A stretch of DNA of 64,000 nucleotides from Pedobacter sp. FW305-3-2-15-E-R2A2 (GCF_038446955.1 NZ_CP151803.1:5394001-5458000), one strand, 5' to 3'. Counted from the first letter of the stretch, positions 28,028 to 37,142 are shown. Notes: generated by a model from the letters alone, not told the origin. Numbers and translations are program-made.

Positions 28028-28606
28028 TTATGATTCTACCCATTTTACTTTATCTGCCATCGGAGTTCTTTTTGCATCTCTCGGCACTTCATTATGGTAC
28101 CCCATATAGAAAAGGCCAAAGCATTTTTCATTCTTTTCAAGATTTAGAAAACTACCAAGCGCTTCAATCAGGCCCGGAGAACTCCAGTAAGCACCAATAT
28201 TTAAGGCTTCCGCCGTCAATGCCATATTTTGTACGGCACACGCAAGGGCAGCAAGTTCTTCCCATTCAGGGACTTTGTCTGAGTGTAAAGCTGCATTTAA
28301 GGTAATGATACAATTTGCTTGTGCAGCTTTTTCCAGAATACTATCGTATTTCTTTTGCAGGAACTGATGCTCTGGTATTGTTTCTTTATATAGTCTGGCC
28401 AGCTCAGCACCAAGTTTCATTTTACCTTCATTTCTGAAAACAATGAAACGCCATGGCTCTGTCAGCTTATGTGTAGGCGCATAATTTGCACTCTCCAACA
28501 CCTGCCTGATTAATTCTACCGGAATCTCCTGTTCTGTATAGCTAACCGGGAAGATACTGCGGCGACGTTGAATAATACGACTTAATATATCTATTTCTTT
28601 TTCCAT
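28028..28606 (-). CDS. Nitroreductase-family protein
   Basis: A 192-residue flavoprotein. RRRSIFPVSYTEQEIPVELI, ESANYAPTHKLTEPWRFIVF (FMN-binding Ser/Thr/Arg region), ALACAVQNMALTAEALNIGAYWSSPG and a C-terminal GYHNEVPRDAKRT are the marks of the FMN-dependent nitroreductase family (YdjA-like subgroup). NAD(P)H-dependent reduction of nitro or quinone compounds is the usual activity. It is co-oriented with and 3 bp upstream of the GreA-like gene. Confidence 0.9.
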   Translation of the reverse strand: MEKEIDILSRIIQRRRSIFPVSYTEQEIPVELIRQVLESANYAPTHKLTEPWRFIVFRNEGKMKLGAELARLYKETIPEHQFLQKKYDSILEKAAQANCIITLNAALHSDKVPEWEELAALACAVQNMALTAEALNIGAYWSSPGLIEALGSFLNLEKNEKCFGLFYMGYHNEVPRDAKRTPMADKVKWVES

Positions 28607-28676
28607 GGATCTTTCTTACGCTTGATGTAACTATTGTCATTGGCAAAAATAGCATTATCACCTGCTCTTTTGTTTG

Positions 28677-29210
28677 CTAAAGGTCATTGTTTTCCAGCCT
28701 GATCTTTTTAAGCTGTTTTTTGACCTGTTTTGCCCTTCCAAAAAAGGCTATGCTTTCCAAATCTTCCAGATGGGCAATGGTTTCCAATAATTCGTCTTTA
28801 ATCCATGGATATCGTGGTGCGAGGTTAGCTAAGGCCTGCATGGCATGTACTTTAGTCGCCACCAAAACCTTTTCATCAATCAGCCAATCGAAAAGAATGT
28901 CGATAATTGGAGCGAAATCAATTTTATCCAGCTGTCCTTCTTTTAATCCAGTTGACTTTTTGCCGGTCAAATAAGCGAGAATTTTTCCATAGTGCCGCAT
29001 ACAGCTTGGATTTTTTTGTTCCGGAAAACGGTTGAGCAGGTCTTCCAGGTGATCTCCGGCACAATGGTGGTTCATCAGGATATATTCGAGCGTCCATGCG
29101 GCTCTGAACCCCACTTCTTTCTTTGGATGAAAGGTAAGATCGATCAGGTCTTCCACCATTCCCGCTTCCATAGAAGCGTTCAATCTTGCTGTTAATTCGT
29201 CGCGTGTCAA
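28677..29210 (-). CDS. HEAT-repeat-like protein
   Basis: A 177-residue all-helical protein with repeating units (EVGFRAAWTLEYILMNHH, CMRHYGKILAYLTG, KVHAMQALANLAPRYP), the usual A/B helix pattern of HEAT/ARM repeats. There is no signal peptide. It binds proteins in most families but no partner is known here. It ends 70 bp before the nitroreductase start. Confidence 0.6.
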   Translation of the reverse strand: MTRDELTARLNASMEAGMVEDLIDLTFHPKKEVGFRAAWTLEYILMNHHCAGDHLEDLLNRFPEQKNPSCMRHYGKILAYLTGKKSTGLKEGQLDKIDFAPIIDILFDWLIDEKVLVATKVHAMQALANLAPRYPWIKDELLETIAHLEDLESIAFFGRAKQVKKQLKKIRLENNDL

Positions 29211-29301
29211 GTCATTGAAATTTAAAGATCAAAACTAATAAATCCCGAGTCAAATCATTTTATAAATTATAACTACCTTTGCCGCTTATTTTATCAGCAA
29301 T

Positions 29302-30924
29302 ATGATTTCAGTTTCTAACTTATCCCTCCGTTACGGAAAGCGTACCTTATTTGAAGATGTGAACCTAAAATTTACTCATGGCAACTGCTATGGTGTAATT
29401 GGGGCTAACGGCGCAGGTAAATCGACCTTCCTTAAAATTCTTTCAGGTGAAGTAAACCAGACTTCTGGTAGTGTAGCTTTTACTCCTGGCGAACGTATGG
29501 CGGTTTTAAAACAAAACCACTATGAGTTTGATGAATTTACGGTGATTGAAACCGTAATGATGGGTCACAAGGAATTGTACGACATCATGAAGGAGAAAGA
29601 TGCCATCTATCTGAAGGAAGATTTCACAGATAAAGATGGTGAACGTGCAGGTGAGCTGGAAAACAGGTTTGCAGAAATGGACGGCTGGAACATGGAAAGC
29701 AATGCGGCAACCATGTTGAGCAATTTAGGTATCAAAGAAGAACACCACTATAAACAACTGAAAGAGTTAGATGGTAACCAGAAAGTACGTGTGTTATTGG
29801 CACAGGCATTATTTGGAAACCCGGATATACTTTTGCTGGATGAGCCTACCAACGATTTGGACATTGATACCATTGCCTGGTTAGAAAACTTCCTTGCAGA
29901 CTATCAGAGTATCGTATTGGTGGTATCTCACGACAGGCACTTTTTAGATGCGGTATGTACGCATATCGTTGATATTGACTTTAGCAAAATGAGCACCTAC
30001 TCGGGTAACTATACCTTCTGGTATGAGTCAAGTCAGCTTGCTTTGAAACAACGCAGTGACCAGAATAAAAAACTGGAAGAGAAAGTTAAAGAACTTCAGG
30101 AATTCATTCAGCGCTTTAGTGCAAATGCTTCGAAATCTAAACAGGCAACTTCACGTAAGAAAGCCTTAGATAAAATCGACATTTCTGAGATTAAAGCTTC
30201 CAGCAGAAAATACCCTGCGATCTTGTTCAACAATCTGGGCAGAGAAGCGGGAGATCAGATTCTACAAATCGAAAACTTATCGAATACTTCGAATGGAGAA
30301 GTGATGTTTAAAAACGTCAGCTTCATGGTAAATAAAGGGGATAAGATTGCCGTTCTTTCTCAGAATAGTCTTGCCACTACTGCTTTCTATAACGTATTGA
30401 CCGGTCGTGAAAAGAACTATACAGGTGAATTTAAATTTGGAGTAACCATTAATGTGGCTGATATTCCGAATGACAATACTCCTTATTTTGAAGGTAAAGA
30501 TGAGAACCTGGTAGACTGGTTGCGTGAGTATTCAGGTACCGATCAGGATGAGCAGTTTGTAAGAAGTTTCTTAGGCAGAATGTTGTTCTCGGGTGAGGAA
30601 GTATTGAAAAATGTAAAAGTGTTATCAGGTGGTGAGAAAATGCGTTGTATGTTCTCACAGATGATGTTGAGACATGCGAACTTATTGTTATTTGATGAAC
30701 CAACGAATCACCTGGATTTAGAGTCGATCACGGCATTAAATAATGGGTTGAAGGATTTCAAAGGGACAGCACTATTTACTTCACGAGATCATGCGTTAAC
30801 GGAGTCTGTGGCGACAAGAGTAATTGAGTTGACTCCAAAAGGAGTAATTGATAAGATGATGAGCTATGATGAGTATATCACGAGTGAAGATGTAGCTCAG
30901 TTAAGAGCGGAAATGTATAAATAG
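29302..30924 (+). CDS. ABC-F family ATPase (YbiT-like) with a degenerate second ATP site
   Basis: A 540-residue protein with two nucleotide-binding domains and no membrane domain. NBD1 has Walker A GANGAGKST, Walker B LLLDEPTNDLD and SHDRHF, with LDGNQK in place of the LSGG signature. This is the YbiT-like situation, where the first signature is also unusual. The inter-domain linker is FSANASKSKQATSRKK. NBD2 keeps LSGGEKMRC and LLLFDEPTNHLD, but its Walker A is replaced by LSQNSLATTAFYNV, with no GKS/T. The H-switch is also changed (TSRDHA). ABC-F proteins act on ribosomes during stalled or antibiotic-blocked translation. A factor-independent terminator follows. Confidence 0.93.
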   Translation: MISVSNLSLRYGKRTLFEDVNLKFTHGNCYGVIGANGAGKSTFLKILSGEVNQTSGSVAFTPGERMAVLKQNHYEFDEFTVIETVMMGHKELYDIMKEKDAIYLKEDFTDKDGERAGELENRFAEMDGWNMESNAATMLSNLGIKEEHHYKQLKELDGNQKVRVLLAQALFGNPDILLLDEPTNDLDIDTIAWLENFLADYQSIVLVVSHDRHFLDAVCTHIVDIDFSKMSTYSGNYTFWYESSQLALKQRSDQNKKLEEKVKELQEFIQRFSANASKSKQATSRKKALDKIDISEIKASSRKYPAILFNNLGREAGDQILQIENLSNTSNGEVMFKNVSFMVNKGDKIAVLSQNSLATTAFYNVLTGREKNYTGEFKFGVTINVADIPNDNTPYFEGKDENLVDWLREYSGTDQDEQFVRSFLGRMLFSGEEVLKNVKVLSGGEKMRCMFSQMMLRHANLLLFDEPTNHLDLESITALNNGLKDFKGTALFTSRDHALTESVATRVIELTPKGVIDKMMSYDEYITSEDVAQLRAEMYK

Positions 30925-30930
30925 ATTTAG

Positions 30931-30954
30931 AGGGGGCTTCGCCCCCTTTTTTGT
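30931..30954 (+). terminator. Rho-independent terminator
   Basis: GGGGGC / GCCCCC with a TTC loop, followed by TTTTTTG. It also faces the convergent fucosyltransferase-type gene. Confidence 0.93.
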
Positions 30955-30955
30955 T

Positions 30956-31834
30956 TCAATTGATTTGTGAATCCAGCTTCACGATATCTTTGATCAGCTG
31001 ATAGGTATTGCGCTGTTTAAAATACCGGTCTTTATTGCTGTCTACTATCTGTTTTGGCGCAGGGGTTTTAATAATTTCCCTGATGTCGTCAATAATTGTG
31101 GGGCTATCGAGATTGATGGTCCGGAAATATTTTTCATTGTATACTTCTGAGACGTTAGGTGCCCCACTGTAAATCGGGATGGTATTGCACAATACGCAGT
31201 CAACAAATTTTTCGGTAATGTAATTTTTCTCCTGACAATTTTCTACAGCAATAGAATATTCATAAGGCATCAAACCGGTATGTTTAAATTCCAACATTCC
31301 TTTATAACGTTCATCAGTAAGGTTATACCCCTTGCCATAAATATCAATATCCAGATCAGAAGCCAAGATCTTACGAACTAAACGTAAGCGTTTTCCATAA
31401 TTACCGACATCCATCGCCAGAGAAGAGACAATCATAGATAACTTCTTCGTTTTGGGAACCTGTTCCGCTGCCTGAAAAAAGGACTTGTCTACATGATCAT
31501 GAAAAAACATATAGGAAGGCGCCTCGAAGACCTTCTTTCCCAGTTCAATCTGATATAGGTTTTCAAACAATTCCCGGTCGTGAATGATTAAATAATCACT
31601 GTTCGTCAGAAATTGATTATTAGGATGTACCGTACTCCAGGAAGGTTCCTGAACAATCGTGATCACTTTCGCGGCGTCCTTGATTTTCTGATACGACCGG
31701 TTAAAAACCACGGCATAATCGTAATCATCATCAGTCGTAAATTGCAGGGCCTGGTCGTATACATTGTAGTTCATCATGAACCTTTTTAAAAGGTTTTCTG
31801 TTTTATCATAATCTGAGAAAAATTTGATTTTCAT
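30956..31834 (-). CDS. GT10-family (alpha-1,3-fucosyltransferase-like) glycosyltransferase
   Basis: A 292-residue GT-B enzyme. The C-terminal signature EKNYITEKFVDCVLCNTIPI, then YSGAPNVSEVY, is that of GT10 (consensus YVTEKL.NAL.AGTVPVY.G). The N-terminal half contains VITIVQEPSWSTVHPN. GT10 enzymes transfer fucose or related sugars, such as in Lewis-type structures, from GDP-sugars. It lies divergent from a GT2 gene with dyad site 3 between them, but the 23-bp spacing exists only toward the GT2 gene. It is part of the glycosyltransferase expansion. Confidence 0.85.
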   Translation of the reverse strand: MKIKFFSDYDKTENLLKRFMMNYNVYDQALQFTTDDDYDYAVVFNRSYQKIKDAAKVITIVQEPSWSTVHPNNQFLTNSDYLIIHDRELFENLYQIELGKKVFEAPSYMFFHDHVDKSFFQAAEQVPKTKKLSMIVSSLAMDVGNYGKRLRLVRKILASDLDIDIYGKGYNLTDERYKGMLEFKHTGLMPYEYSIAVENCQEKNYITEKFVDCVLCNTIPIYSGAPNVSEVYNEKYFRTINLDSPTIIDDIREIIKTPAPKQIVDSNKDRYFKQRNTYQLIKDIVKLDSQIN

Positions 31835-31921
31835 ACTGATAAGAGGCTAAGATTAATAAAAGAATTTCAACTTATCCAAGATATAAACTAGCAGTAGCTT
31901 TAAGAAATACAGAGATATTTT

Positions 31922-31967
31922 GGGACATTTGACCCTATTAGAAGCATAGATTTCGAGGTAATTTTAG
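31922..31967 (+). promoter_or_regulatory. Dyad operator plus -10-like box, site 3
   Basis: GGGACATTTGACCC (31922-31935), then 23 bp, then TAATTTTAG (31959). The GT2 gene starts 29 bp after the box. Between it and the start is a secondary GGGCATTATAGACCC imperfect dyad (31966-31980). Confidence 0.78.
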
Positions 31968-31995
31968 GGCATTATAGACCCTAAATCTCAATCCT

Positions 31996-32715
31996 ATGAA
32001 AACACAAGATCCTTTAATTTCCTGTATATGTGTCACTAAAAACAGGCCATTGTTGTTACAGCGGGCAATTGCCTGTTTCGATATGCAGGATTACCCTAAT
32101 AAAGAGCTGGTGATATCTTATCCGGTAAATGACCTCGTTACTAAAAGCATTATTGATCAGATAGAAGGATTATCTGAAATAAGAATCGTTCGGTTGGAAC
32201 GACATGATACAGAGAAACTGGGAACATCCAGAAATAATGCCGTTCTGGCTGCAAATGGAGAATTTGTTTGTTTTTGGGATGATGATGATTGGTATAACGA
32301 GGATAGAATTTCCCAACAGTTTATGGTACTTAAAGACGGTCCATTTAAAGCAAGCATTCTGATGCATGTTCTGATGCACGATAGTGAAATTAAAGAGAGC
32401 TATTATTCCTTATATCATTATTTTGAAGGAACACTGCTGTGTGAAAAAGAAATCTTGTTACAAACCGCCTGTTTAGATCTGGATAGAAGAGAATTTAGTC
32501 CTATTGTTCCTTTTTTATTATCAAAAAATGCACTATTTCATATTATAGAGCGGCCCGAGCTGTATATTCATATTTATCATGGTAATAATGCATTGGGAGA
32601 GACGCACTTCAACTACTTTCTATTGCAAAGCACCCCACTTCAAAAAGAAGTTAATCAACAAGTTTTGAATATGACTAATCTTGACTATTATCATTTGAAA
32701 AATCTTACTGAATAG
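31996..32715 (+). CDS. GT2 glycosyltransferase, type A
   Basis: A 239-residue GT-A enzyme with DPLISCICVTKNRPLLLQRA at the N-terminus, YPNKELVISYP, and the intact metal site FVCFWDDDDWYNEDRI. The C-terminal region LYIHIYHGNNALGETHF is shared with the other type A members. The C-terminal tail after this (NQQVLNMTNLDYYHLK) is also conserved in the group. It sits under dyad site 3 and has no signal peptide. The donor, acceptor and product are unknown. Confidence 0.87.
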   Translation: MKTQDPLISCICVTKNRPLLLQRAIACFDMQDYPNKELVISYPVNDLVTKSIIDQIEGLSEIRIVRLERHDTEKLGTSRNNAVLAANGEFVCFWDDDDWYNEDRISQQFMVLKDGPFKASILMHVLMHDSEIKESYYSLYHYFEGTLLCEKEILLQTACLDLDRREFSPIVPFLLSKNALFHIIERPELYIHIYHGNNALGETHFNYFLLQSTPLQKEVNQQVLNMTNLDYYHLKNLTE

Positions 32716-32749
32716 ACAAACAGATTATAGAGTACTTGTATTAAACGAT

Positions 32750-33358
32750 CTAATCCAGGTACTCATATAATATTTCAAATTTTGAGTCTGAAAGGCCAAT
32801 CGCAACTTCTATCTGATCATTCGGTGTAAAGCTATTTTCCTCCAGAAATAAAATACTGTATAAGCCGATCAGCCTGCCATTCCCTTCGATGACCGTAAAA
32901 GGTCCATCAAAATCTTTGGCAAGCAGGATTATTCCAGACATCTGGACTTGTTCCGGATTTGATTTGAGTGCATTTCTGATTGCGGTAATCCGGGGATCCA
33001 AAAGTGGGTTTTGTTGAATAACAGCGGCAGCATTAGATACCTTATACGTATCCCGGCTAATCTTCGCCAGATCTATTACCGGCAAAGTGTACAGCTGATC
33101 AAATTCGCTCTTATTGATTTCAAGACCTGCTAAAAACCAGGATGTATCAGATGGCATACAATCGAGAAGGGATAGGTGATGTATTTTCAGGGACCTGCTG
33201 ATTCCTATCTGCTCCAGTTCCCGATCATTTGAATGGAGCAATCTCAATGTTTCCTGTGGGTAATCCAGATGAGTTAAATTTAAATACTCCGCGTACACTT
33301 CAGCTATTGCCCAACGCCTTAGCACTTCATGTTTTTTAATTTTTCTGATCAATTTCAT
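32750..33358 (-). CDS. Conserved protein of the glycosyltransferase island, ParB/sulfiredoxin-fold-like
   Basis: A 202-residue cytoplasmic protein, paralogous to the one at 35666. The best-conserved block is FDGPFTVIEGNGRLIGLYSI. The phrase 'V-I-E-G-N-G-R-L' resembles the GxxR core of ParB/sulfiredoxin-like domains that bind or cleave nucleotides. The N-terminus IRKIKKHEVLRRWAIAEVYAEY is helical and also shared. I do not recognise a named family with confidence. Interleaving of this paralog pair with GT2 genes suggests a function connected to them. It is convergent with the type A GT2 gene. Confidence 0.6.
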   Translation of the reverse strand: MKLIRKIKKHEVLRRWAIAEVYAEYLNLTHLDYPQETLRLLHSNDRELEQIGISRSLKIHHLSLLDCMPSDTSWFLAGLEINKSEFDQLYTLPVIDLAKISRDTYKVSNAAAVIQQNPLLDPRITAIRNALKSNPEQVQMSGIILLAKDFDGPFTVIEGNGRLIGLYSILFLEENSFTPNDQIEVAIGLSDSKFEILYEYLD

Positions 33359-33414
33359 AATCGGTCAATTTGAGATGCACTTTTAGATTTTTTATCAGGT
33401 CCTGATGAGAATTA

Positions 33415-34146
33415 TCAGTCTAGTAACATCCAGCCTTCGCCAAACCTGTGATACCATTTTTTCTCATAATAGAAATCCATTTTTGCCATCAGTTCATTTT
33501 GTCGATCCTCACTTTGTTCGTTGAAAGTTTGTGTTTCCAGGTGATCCACAATGGAAGAGCTCACCAATGCATGTTTTAAATTCAATACAGAAAGTGTGTT
33601 TGCATAATCATTATCTGCACACCAGAACTTAAAACTTTCATCCAGCTTCCCTGTAATTCTGAATACATCTCTTTTCAGAAAAAGGCACCATCCCGAAATT
33701 TCATATCGGACACGATAGCCGGGATATATTCCACTGTTAAGTTGAAATCCCATCGTGGGATGATGGAAAGAGCAAACCGGAGAGGCACTACTCAAATCAG
33801 GATCCTGTAAAAATGCTTTTAGCAGTGCTGTAGCCCATCCTGAATGAAAGATCAGATCATTGTTACATAAACAAACAAAAGGTGCTGAGCTGAGGCCTAA
33901 ACCTATATTCATATAAGTATGATAACCAAATTCCTGTTCGGGATACACCGTCAAACCGTATGAATATTGAGTAGGTTTCATTTTCTTTTCCGATTCAATC
34001 ACAATTATATTGAACTGAATAACTTCGGGATCTTCTGAATCCATTAATGAGTTGAGGCAATTCTCTGTAATTGCTTTTAGATCAGAATTCTGGGCATAAC
34101 TCAAAATAATAACGTCAATTTCTATGCGCTTTTTTATACTGTTCAT
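33415..34146 (-). CDS. GT2-family glycosyltransferase (divergent)
   Basis: About 243 residues. I prefer the ATG at 34144-34146 (MNSIKKRIEIDVIILSYAQN) over an upstream GTG that would add 11 residues. The features are IDVIILSYAQNSDLKAITEN, APFVCLCNNDLIFHSGW with the 'NND' in place of the DxD, and FKFWCADNDYANTL, as in the GT2 family where a second Asp site is used for the donor. It is not closely similar to the type A and B members and has no dyad upstream. The 3' neighbour downstream is the ParB-like gene. Confidence 0.75.
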   Translation of the reverse strand: MNSIKKRIEIDVIILSYAQNSDLKAITENCLNSLMDSEDPEVIQFNIIVIESEKKMKPTQYSYGLTVYPEQEFGYHTYMNIGLGLSSAPFVCLCNNDLIFHSGWATALLKAFLQDPDLSSASPVCSFHHPTMGFQLNSGIYPGYRVRYEISGWCLFLKRDVFRITGKLDESFKFWCADNDYANTLSVLNLKHALVSSSIVDHLETQTFNEQSEDRQNELMAKMDFYYEKKWYHRFGEGWMLLD

Positions 34147-34223
34147 TTTACATTTAAGGATATAGCATTCGTTTTTCACAATTTACAAAGAAAAAAAAAT
34201 GATCTATAGGCCACCTGGATTTT

Positions 34224-34269
34224 GGGACATTTGGCCCTATTTGCTTATGTCTGTTTTATCTAATTTTAG
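34224..34269 (+). promoter_or_regulatory. Dyad operator plus -10-like box, site 4
   Basis: GGGACATTTGGCCC (34224-34237), then 23 bp, then TAATTTTAG (34261). The start codon of the type B GT2 gene is only 17 bp after the box, so the transcript would have a very short leader. Confidence 0.78.
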
Positions 34270-34286
34270 GGTAAAACTTAACAATT

Positions 34287-34946
34287 ATGAATCTACCTCT
34301 GGTTAGCTGTATTATGCCTACTGCCAACAGGCAAAAATTTATTCCCCTCGCTATTAACTACTTTTTAGAGCAGGATTATCCCAACGCAGAACTTGTCATC
34401 ATTGATGACGGACTTGAATCCGCTGCGCGTCTGATTCCCGATAATCCGAAAATTCGTTACTTTTATTCGGAACCTCTCGGAACTATTGGCGTGAAACGAA
34501 ACCATGCCTGCGAGAAGGCACAAGGTGAAATCATCATGCATTGGGATGATGATGACTGGTATGCTGCAGACTGGGTCAGTAAACAGGTGGAGGCTTTGTC
34601 CAGCTCCGGAGCAGACATTACCGGATTAAATCAGGTTATTTTCTATTCACCCTCCGTAAATAAACGCTGGATGTATGAGGATACTGATATGGAACAACCG
34701 TGGTTATGTGGAGCAACCATGGCTTATCGTAAATCCTTCTGGCAGGAACATCCCTTTATAGACATTCAGGTGGGTGAAGATTATGATTTTGTATGGAATA
34801 CGGGTGCTAAAACTTTTGCGCTTGATTACCCAAATGGTTTTGTCGCAATCCTTCATGCACACAACACCAGTATTAAACCTGTGGAAGACATCAAACATAA
34901 GAAGACAGGGACAACCTGGAAAGAGCCGGCTAAGGATGCCAAGTGA
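34287..34946 (+). CDS. GT2 glycosyltransferase, type B
   Basis: A 219-residue GT-A enzyme of the type B subgroup: LVSCIMPTANRQKFIPLAIN, YPNAELVIIDDG, and EIIMHWDDDDWYAADW. It also has a C-terminal acceptor-side motif WLCGATMAYRKSFWQEHPF, then VGEDYDFVWN, in which the GED resembles the catalytic base motif of GT2. This is a clear difference from type A, which lacks it. It overlaps the next gene by 11 bp. The close paralog is at 37241 and more distant ones are the two halves of the gene at 56939. Confidence 0.87.
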   Translation: MNLPLVSCIMPTANRQKFIPLAINYFLEQDYPNAELVIIDDGLESAARLIPDNPKIRYFYSEPLGTIGVKRNHACEKAQGEIIMHWDDDDWYAADWVSKQVEALSSSGADITGLNQVIFYSPSVNKRWMYEDTDMEQPWLCGATMAYRKSFWQEHPFIDIQVGEDYDFVWNTGAKTFALDYPNGFVAILHAHNTSIKPVEDIKHKKTGTTWKEPAKDAK

Positions 34947-35649
34947 TGCGCAAGAAATGCCGCTGATTTCCTGCCTCTGCATCACCAAGAACAGGCCGTT
35001 GTTGCTGCAAAGAGCAATTACTTGCTTTGAAAGACAAGTTTACCCAAAGAAAGAACTCGTGATTTCTTATCCCGAAGGTGACCTGTTAACAAAGCGGGTA
35101 ATTGACCAGGTCATCTTCATTTCAGATATTAAAATTCTCGCTATAGAACGACCGAAAAATGAAAATTTGGGCGCCTCCAGAAACCATGCGATAATGGCCG
35201 CCAGCGGAGAATTTATCTGTATCTGGGATGATGACGACTGGTACAGCAACCATAGGATCAGTGCTCAATATGAAGCAATCAGAGATTCTGAATTCAAAGC
35301 CTGTATTTACACGAATATTGTCATTTATCATTTTAAAGATCAAAAGTCTTGTATTTCGGATTTCCGGCTTTGGGAAGGGACATTGCTTTGTGCAAAAGAA
35401 ATACTGCCCGAACATCCTTATCTTGAAAAAGAAAATGGGGAAGCTGAGACCATTCTTAAGGCACTATCGGCCTCGGGCAAGTTATTTCCAATTGTAAATG
35501 ATCCTTATTTATATGTTTACATCTTCCATGGACTCAATATATTGGAAACACATCAATTGGATATTCATTTCAAAAACAATGCCTCTCTGGAAGAATCTGT
35601 CAACCAGAATATCATTGAATTGACCAGTCTTGATAATTATCTTCTCTAA
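34936..35649 (+). CDS. GT2 glycosyltransferase, type A
   Basis: Start set at ATG 34936, within the end of the previous gene (11-bp overlap), giving MPSDAQEMPLISCLCITKNR. A later ATG at 34957 gives MPLISC and is also possible. The longer frame upstream is the previous gene in another phase. About 237 residues with LLLQRAITCFERQVYPKKEL, FICIWDDDDWYSNHRI and LYVYIFHGLNILETHQL. It is translationally linked to the type B gene, so a type B and a type A enzyme are made together. Confidence 0.82.
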   Translation: MPSDAQEMPLISCLCITKNRPLLLQRAITCFERQVYPKKELVISYPEGDLLTKRVIDQVIFISDIKILAIERPKNENLGASRNHAIMAASGEFICIWDDDDWYSNHRISAQYEAIRDSEFKACIYTNIVIYHFKDQKSCISDFRLWEGTLLCAKEILPEHPYLEKENGEAETILKALSASGKLFPIVNDPYLYVYIFHGLNILETHQLDIHFKNNASLEESVNQNIIELTSLDNYLL

Positions 35650-35665
35650 TCCTCCGCCTCATTAT

Positions 35666-36247
35666 TCAGGCGATTTCAGCATCAGATAATCCAAGGACTA
35701 CTTCTATCTGTCTTTCAGCACAGACTTTTAGTTTTTCGATGAATTCCAAATTGTACAAGCTAATCAACCGGCCGTTTCCTTCTAAAATTGTATAGGGCCC
35801 ATTTACTTCGCTGGCCAGCAAAGTAATTCCTGAAAACTGCACTTCCCCTTTTTTCATTGCGTCGATAATTCCTGAAATGCGTCGGTTCAAGTCAGGTTTA
35901 ATCCTGATGATATTTGCCGCATAGGCCACACGAAAAGTATTATTGGTAATCTTTCCAAGGTCATCCACAGGTAAGTTATTCAGCTTATAAAACTCAGGTT
36001 TATTCAGCTCCAGAATCGCTTTATACCATATGGTATCTTCCGGTATAAAGTCGATTAAGGACCAGTGATGTTTTTTTAAAATCTGCTCAATTCCTTTTCT
36101 TTCTGAAATGAGATCCTTCGCATTAAGTAAGCTCAGATGCTTCAGAGCAGTCTCCCTGTTTTCTGGATTCAAAAGATCGACATAAATCTCTCCTATAGCC
36201 CATAAACGCAACATTTCATGTTTATCAATCAGCGTTGTTATTTTCAT
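35666..36247 (-). CDS. Paralog of the ParB-like protein at 32750
   Basis: The start is placed at ATG 36245-36247 (MKITTLIDKHEMLRLWAIGE), aligning with the N-terminus of its paralog; an upstream in-frame ATG would add three residues. About 193 residues. It shares the core VNGPYTILEGNGRLISLYNL and the C-terminal ERQIEVVLGLSDAEI with the protein at 32750. The function is unknown. It is convergent with the type A gene on its left and divergent from another type A gene on its right. Confidence 0.6.
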   Translation of the reverse strand: MKITTLIDKHEMLRLWAIGEIYVDLLNPENRETALKHLSLLNAKDLISERKGIEQILKKHHWSLIDFIPEDTIWYKAILELNKPEFYKLNNLPVDDLGKITNNTFRVAYAANIIRIKPDLNRRISGIIDAMKKGEVQFSGITLLASEVNGPYTILEGNGRLISLYNLEFIEKLKVCAERQIEVVLGLSDAEIA

Positions 36248-36352
36248 TCTAAACAATTTTAATCGGGATTACATCTATACGATCTATTATTGCCAAGCTC
36301 GTCAAGCCAAATTAACAAAACCCTGATGCAATAAGAATCCTATAGCAATTAT

Positions 36353-36398
36353 GGGTCATTTGACCCTATAAGGGTCCTGGGTTTAACAGTAAATTAGG
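36353..36398 (+). promoter_or_regulatory. Dyad operator plus -10-like box, site 5
   Basis: GGGTCATTTGACCC (36353-36366), then 23 bp, then TAAATTAGG (36390). The GT2 gene starts 36 bp after the box. Confidence 0.78.
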
Positions 36399-36433
36399 TT
36401 AATAAATCTCCCTGTCAACAAAATAAATCTGCT

Positions 36434-37135
36434 ATGAACTATAAGCATCCATTGATCTCCTGTATTTGCATTACCGGCAACCGGCCATTGGTATTACAAC
36501 GTGCAATCATCTGTTTCGCCAGACAAGATTATCCCAATACAGAGTTGGTTATTTCTTATCCCGAAGAAGATCTATTGAGTAAAACCATCATAGACCAGAT
36601 CAATTCCGTTTCCGCTATCAAAATCATCAGGATCGTCAGGCCTCAGTATGAAAAGCCATGCCTGACAAAAAACAATGCTATAGAAATCTGTAATGGCGAC
36701 TATGTCTGCTTTTGGAACGACGAACACTGGCACCATGTGAACAGACTGTCAGATCAGTACATCGTCATTAAAGACAGTCCTTTTAAGGCAAGTATCCTCA
36801 TGCATATTTTACTGTATGATTTTCATCAACAGAAAACCTATCATTCTGCTTATTGGGAATGGCAGGAGACGCTGTTTTGTGAAAGAAAAACCTTACTGGA
36901 AGCAGCTTACATAGATATAGAAAGAGAAGATGACAGTGGCATCATTCATTTCCTCTCCTATAAGAACTTTTTATTTCATTTTACTGAAGCCTCACATCTT
37001 TACATCTACATAGGCTATGGAACGAAAGATAAGGATCAGAAACTGTTTAATTCCTATTGTAAGGATGGAGAAATTATGGAAGACATTAATGAAACCGTTC
37101 AAGATGTCATCCAACTGGAATACTATTTAAACTAA
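36434..37135 (+). CDS. GT2-like type A protein with altered metal site
   Basis: A 233-residue type A relative: HPLISCICITGNRPLVLQRA, YPNTELVISYPEEDL. The metal site is YVCFWNDEHWHHVNRL rather than the WDDDDWY of its siblings, so two of the four Asp are lost and catalysis is doubtful. The C-terminus HLYIYIGYGTKDKDQKLF replaces the usual YHGNN. The gene is intact, with promoter site 5 upstream and no stops, so it may be a regulatory or substrate-binding partner of an active sibling, or simply drifting. Confidence 0.8.
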   Translation: MNYKHPLISCICITGNRPLVLQRAIICFARQDYPNTELVISYPEEDLLSKTIIDQINSVSAIKIIRIVRPQYEKPCLTKNNAIEICNGDYVCFWNDEHWHHVNRLSDQYIVIKDSPFKASILMHILLYDFHQQKTYHSAYWEWQETLFCERKTLLEAAYIDIEREDDSGIIHFLSYKNFLFHFTEASHLYIYIGYGTKDKDQKLFNSYCKDGEIMEDINETVQDVIQLEYYLN

Positions 37136-37142
37136 TGATTTT

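Noticed and set aside
31836..31935. Divergent use of dyad sites by minus-strand neighbours
   Set aside because: On the minus strand no TAAWTT-like box lies 23 bp from the dyads at 21140, 31922 or 36353, so they appear to act in one direction.
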